Positions 60,401 through 64,000 of a DNA stretch of 64,000 nt are shown here, piece by piece. The notes beneath the pieces were generated by a model. That model was not told the origin of the DNA. It ran no database searches and worked only from the letters and a program-made list of their open reading frames with translations. The stretch comes from Glandiceps talaboti (taxonomy: Eukaryota; Hemichordata; Enteropneusta; Spengelidae). Each line of letters begins with the position of its first letter. The first letter of the stretch is position 1. Location of the stretch: the NCBI RefSeq assembly GCF_964340395.1, contig NC_135561.1, positions 3,114,501-3,178,500 of the forward strand. Direction: 5' to 3'. Position numbers and translations under genes: made by a program.

Positions 60401-60953
60401 TCCCCGGGGAGCATACAATCCATTGCAGTCTTTGTAAGCGTTCTGGATCAAAGAATACATATATATAATAACCTGTATCCTACCAGGTTCTCCACTATAC
60501 AGCTGGGTTGGCATGGGTTTTGTTTTCAATAATAATTATTATATTATAGCATTACCAATTCCAGTGAATTTTGTGACGTCAACGCTGTACATTATTACTG
60601 ATAATGTACTCCGTTATTGGGCATCGCGGCCCCGGAACGAGCATAACAATACAAGCTTATTTGTTCTGTTTCTTCATACGACTAGGTATCTTTTCGAAAT
60701 GTATGTTGTTACTTATGATTGTCATTTCCACTGTTTAAAAATACAACGCATTCATGAAACAAATTTGTGTTCACAGCAGTTCATTGAAGTGTATATGTGT
60801 GTGTACGTACGTGTTACGTACGTGTGTCGCTATGATTAGTATTCAGCTTCCGGGCCGAACATGGCAGACGATGTTCAGCGCTGTGTATATTATACGTTGT
60901 TTTGCGTTTCTCGGTCTACAAATTCACTGGAATTGGCAAAACTATAAAATAAT

Positions 60954-61091
60954 AACAATAATGTATGCCCTCCCAGTCCATAATGGACTCAAGCAAACTT
61001 TGCACTCCATAATGGGCTCGGCTGTCGCCTCGCTATGTCGTTCAAAGTTTGCTTTCGTCCATTATGGGCTGGGAGGGCGTACATTATTGTT
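60954..61091. mobile_element. 138-bp near-palindromic MITE-like element
   Basis: Left arm 60954-61003 and right arm 61042-61091 pair over about 50 bp: aacaataatgta, gccctcccag, ccataatgga, agcaaactttg, with a few mismatches. The motif ccataatgggct also recurs in the centre. No clear target duplication. Confidence 0.75.
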
Positions 61092-61957
61092 TAAATAAAA
61101 ACTGTTATAGGCAATAAATACTTCAGTTATGATAGTCTAGTTATTTTGTATTTAGGAGCAAACAGAGGTTTGCCATGAGTACTGTACATGTGTAGATAAA
61201 ATATAAACTCTTATACTGTTATATAGGCAATAAAACACTTCATTCTAATGACACAAATGTATTCTGTAATTTAGTAAACTATAAACCATTTGCCATACAG
61301 ATCTGTAGATGTTAATAATTATAAACTCTTAAACTACGCAATAAAATACTTCATTCTAATAACGGTCCATAAAAATGTCCTGTGTAGTCTATGCAAACTA
61401 ATTGTAATGATTTGTCATGTAAGTACTATTTCAATAAAAAATTAATACAAACACTTATAGGCCCTTCCTTTTTAAGACAGCCCGTAAAAACATTAAAAAT
61501 TCATCCTTTATTCTCCATGGCATCAAAACTGGCAAAAATAAAAACATATTTTCATTTTTAAGTACTAAGTGGAATCTTATATGATGTTTAAAAATTCTGA
61601 TGGATTTTTTGAAAGTAAAGTTGATGACAACATAGAGATATTTATATAATGTATTTTGTAAATCCTTTATGATTTTTTCTATTCTCTCAATATTGCAATA
61701 CATTCAATTTGACCAGCAGCCCCAATAATTAGTAATTCCTAATCCCTAAGATTGTAAAAGGGGACGGACTCGACTAGTTGCAAAGACAACTATTTTTCGT
61801 CTCCCTTTCCCAAGTTGAATACTTCATATATTGTAGAATTGTTATATATGTATATATATTTCTGGGAATGAAGATTCTTATTATTAGAGCAAGATACTTG
61901 TATTTACAGGATAATACTACTGTTTTTAATACACATGTTTCAAGAAAGGGACTAAGT

Positions 61958-62005
61958 CTGGACATAGACCCTTCACCAAGTGGGTGGAGGGTCTATGGTC
62001 TAGAT
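61958..62005. repeat. Short inverted repeat (hairpin)
   Basis: catagacccttcacc and ggtggagggtctatg form 15-bp arms with one mismatch and a short spacer. Confidence 0.75.
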
Positions 62006-62394
62006 GATGTATTCATCCTATTTCAAAATAGAAATAATATGAATGCATAAATCTTCTCTCTCTTTTCTTTAAATAACATTAATGATGACTCCTCAAAAAT
62101 CACTTTCAACTGTCATACAACGTAAATATTCCCTTGTCCAACAAGAACAGAGCTCAAAAATCATTCCTCAAAAATCACTTTCAAATTTCATAAATACTTC
62201 CTTGTCCGACAACAGAAACGAGAAAAGTTTCTCGTTAATTTTAATATCATAAAATAATGTCTACAAATCTATTTTTGAGTCAAGAAATACAGCACATTGT
62301 AATAATACCTAAAACACAGTCAAGTGTGTTTATGAGAGAATACTGTATTTCAACATAAACATGGAATACTAATGGTTAACACAACACAAATTAG

Positions 62395-62730
62395 GGTGAT
62401 GTTAGGGGGTCTTATCCTATTCCTATCAGTATCTAACCCTATCTCTGACTCCCTAGCTTCAATACAAATGTGTATGTGATGATGCACAGTTGAATGTCCA
62501 CTGTTCTACAGTTAAATACCAAGATTGATGTTAGGGGGTCTCATCCTATTCCTATCAGTATCTAACCCTACCTCTGACTCCCTAGCCTCAGTACAAATGT
62601 GTCTCTATCACCGTTCTACAGTTATAAGTGGACCACCTCGATTACCAAAAATTGATGTTTAAATAGGGGGTCTCTCCCTATTTGTATTAGTATCTAACCT
62701 TACCTGACTCCCTATCTTCAATAATATGAA
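62395..62730. repeat. Three-copy degenerate tandem repeat
   Basis: The phrases gttagggggtct, cctattcctatcagtatcta and ctgactccctagc recur at 62400, 62529 and about 62665. Confidence 0.8.
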
Positions 62731-63124
62731 TCTATTGCACAGTTTGCAGTCAAGTGGTCAACTAGCTATTCGTACTTGAATAAAACACGACTGTATAATT
62801 GCTGATTGAGAATCTGTAATCACAGTAATGCAAGAACAGATAATTTAGTGAGTCAGTGAAGGCTGTGTGAGAGCATGGGTAGACTCAATTACCTATTATG
62901 TAAATAAATTAGATTGCTTTGACAGTTCATAATTCACTGAAGTACTTCAATACAAACACTCCAGTATCATAATAACCTCTAATACTGTATTACTGTATAA
63001 CAAACATGGCAAAACTATGTGAGTGATTGATTGATTCAATAAAGCCTTAAAGGACAATCCTAAAGTACAATTCTATGAGAATCAGCTATCTGTCACCGAG
63101 TGTACAATTCTATGAAAATCAACG

Positions 63125-63535
63125 ATCTGTTAGTGGTTAAGAGCCCTGATAGGGCTGAACAACATGACGTATCTTACAGTGGTTTAGAAGTCTGATAGGG
63201 CTGAACAACACGACATATCTTTAAGATACTAATACAGTAATACAGTCTAACTATTTGTCTCCTCTTAATTGTTGACAGTTCTAATTGTAAGTAATGTTTG
63301 ATTCAAACTCATTCTTTCATTCTATAGAACATTTACAATTCTATTCAATTTAATTCAAACTCTTTGAGAAAGCACACTTATGGTTAGTCTGTAAGATACA
63401 GACATTCGTGCCACACTCAGCCAGCACTCACGGTTAAGAAGCCCTGATAGGGCTGAACAACATGATGTATCTTGCAGTGGTTTAGAAGTCTGACAGAGCT
63501 GAACAACATGACATATTACCTTACAGTTTAACACT
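63125..63535. repeat. Duplicated block around gccctgatagggctgaacaa
   Basis: The phrase gccctgatagggctgaacaa, with a following agtggtttagaagtctga, appears near 63144 and 63441, each followed by a shorter related unit. Confidence 0.8.
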
Positions 63536-63703
63536 GGTATGAAACTACACTTCTGAAGTTGAAGATTCAAACAATTATTGTAATCATTTAATACTCATCT
63601 ATCTCAACAGAAATTGCCAAATTCTGTTTGTTCGACACACTATTTAAGTATTTCAGATAACTCCTTTGACAGTGACTGATCAGAACAGATTACATTTGTA
63701 CAT

Positions 63704-63797
63704 TAACACTGAACCCATGAGGGATGGCCCTCACTGGACTTCTTTGGAGACAAGTGTTTATATGCTTAAAGAACTATCCAGTATAAATAAAGATTAA
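63704..63797 (+). repeat. Dispersed repeat family 2, copy 2
   Basis: Same-orientation relative of 5614-5709, nearly 58 kb away. No coding content; element class unknown. Confidence 0.85.
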
Positions 63798-64000
63798 TAC
63801 ATGTATATATATTACAATACATAAAGCTGATACTGGTCCATACTGAAAAGTTGGGGGGGGTTTTTAAAAAAAAGAACATTAAATGAATTTGGTGAGGGAA
63901 AATTACTACATACCAACCTATGTCCTCACAAGTTTTGCTATATTTAAATTTGGGAAATCCCTGTGGCTTAGAATATGTTGTGCTATTCTGTTGTTTATTT

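Larger units (their letters stand above)
52080..64000. other. Repeat-rich region upstream of the RhoGAP gene; no recognised gene
   Basis: No exon could be tied to a family on either strand. It holds inverted-repeat elements, a SINE-like head, a 56-bp minisatellite, a (CAGAA)n array, several low-copy tandem duplications, a widespread-type repeat near 59090-59160 and GC-rich patches at 60610-60880. It may contain a non-coding first exon and the promoter of the RhoGAP gene. Confidence 0.5.

Noticed and set aside
61778-62050. 90-residue open frame
   Set aside because: Contains the 61958-62005 hairpin and no known motif; likely chance.

Overview
This is eukaryotic, metazoan genomic DNA. It is AT-rich and intron-rich, with GT-AG introns, canonical poly(A) signals, dense microsatellites and several short inverted-repeat transposons. 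Nothing looks bacterial or viral. The gene content (a PAR-type anion-selective Cys-loop receptor, a type II membrane sugar-transferase-like protein and an ARHGAP18/28/40-type RhoGAP) fits an invertebrate animal, possibly a marine lophotrochozoan or an invertebrate deuterostome. The phylum cannot be fixed from the sequence alone.

Three protein-coding genes are supported. All exon boundaries were read by hand from splice sites, reading phase and family similarity. (1) 16901-23645, + strand: six 3' exons of a GABA-A/glycine-receptor-like Cys-loop chloride channel. They cover the ligand-binding domain from loop D onward, the Cys-loop, M1-M4 and the stop codon; the signal peptide and first exons were not found and lie in the upstream 17 kb or outside the window. 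(2) 27469 (or 27406)-31392, + strand: a two-exon Golgi-type type II membrane protein of the DXD sugar-binding glycosyltransferase class, in which the usual DXD position reads His-Pro-Glu. (3) 52079-35954, - strand: an apparently complete 17-exon RhoGAP of the ARHGAP18/28/40 family (608 residues), with the arginine finger and the family's conserved C-terminal domain. Genes 2 and 3 are convergent. No functional link between the three genes is evident.

By region: 1-16900 holds no recognised gene, only microsatellites, one foldback element and two dispersed repeats; it may be intergenic or contain the channel's long 5' introns. 16.9-24 kb is the channel gene, with (CATA)n and (ACAG)n arrays in its introns. 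24-27.4 kb is intergenic with several arrays. 27.4-31.7 kb is the glycosyltransferase-like gene, whose single intron carries a well-delimited 151-bp inverted-repeat transposon. 31.7-35.9 kb is the convergent intergenic stretch with 28-bp and 40-bp tandem repeats. 35.9-52.1 kb is the RhoGAP gene, whose introns hold many tandem repeats, including one apparently seeded by an exon/5' splice-site junction. 52.1-64 kb is repeat-rich upstream DNA with two related long-inverted-repeat elements, a tRNA-like SINE head, a 20-copy 56-bp minisatellite, a (CAGAA)n array and a 138-bp near-palindrome.

The most notable items are the degenerate DXD motif, the three kinds of non-autonomous inverted-repeat elements (one with a 9-bp target duplication, one family whose paired arms resemble each other more than they resemble the other copy), and the splice-donor tandem array. 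I found no convincing evidence of a wholly new biological system.
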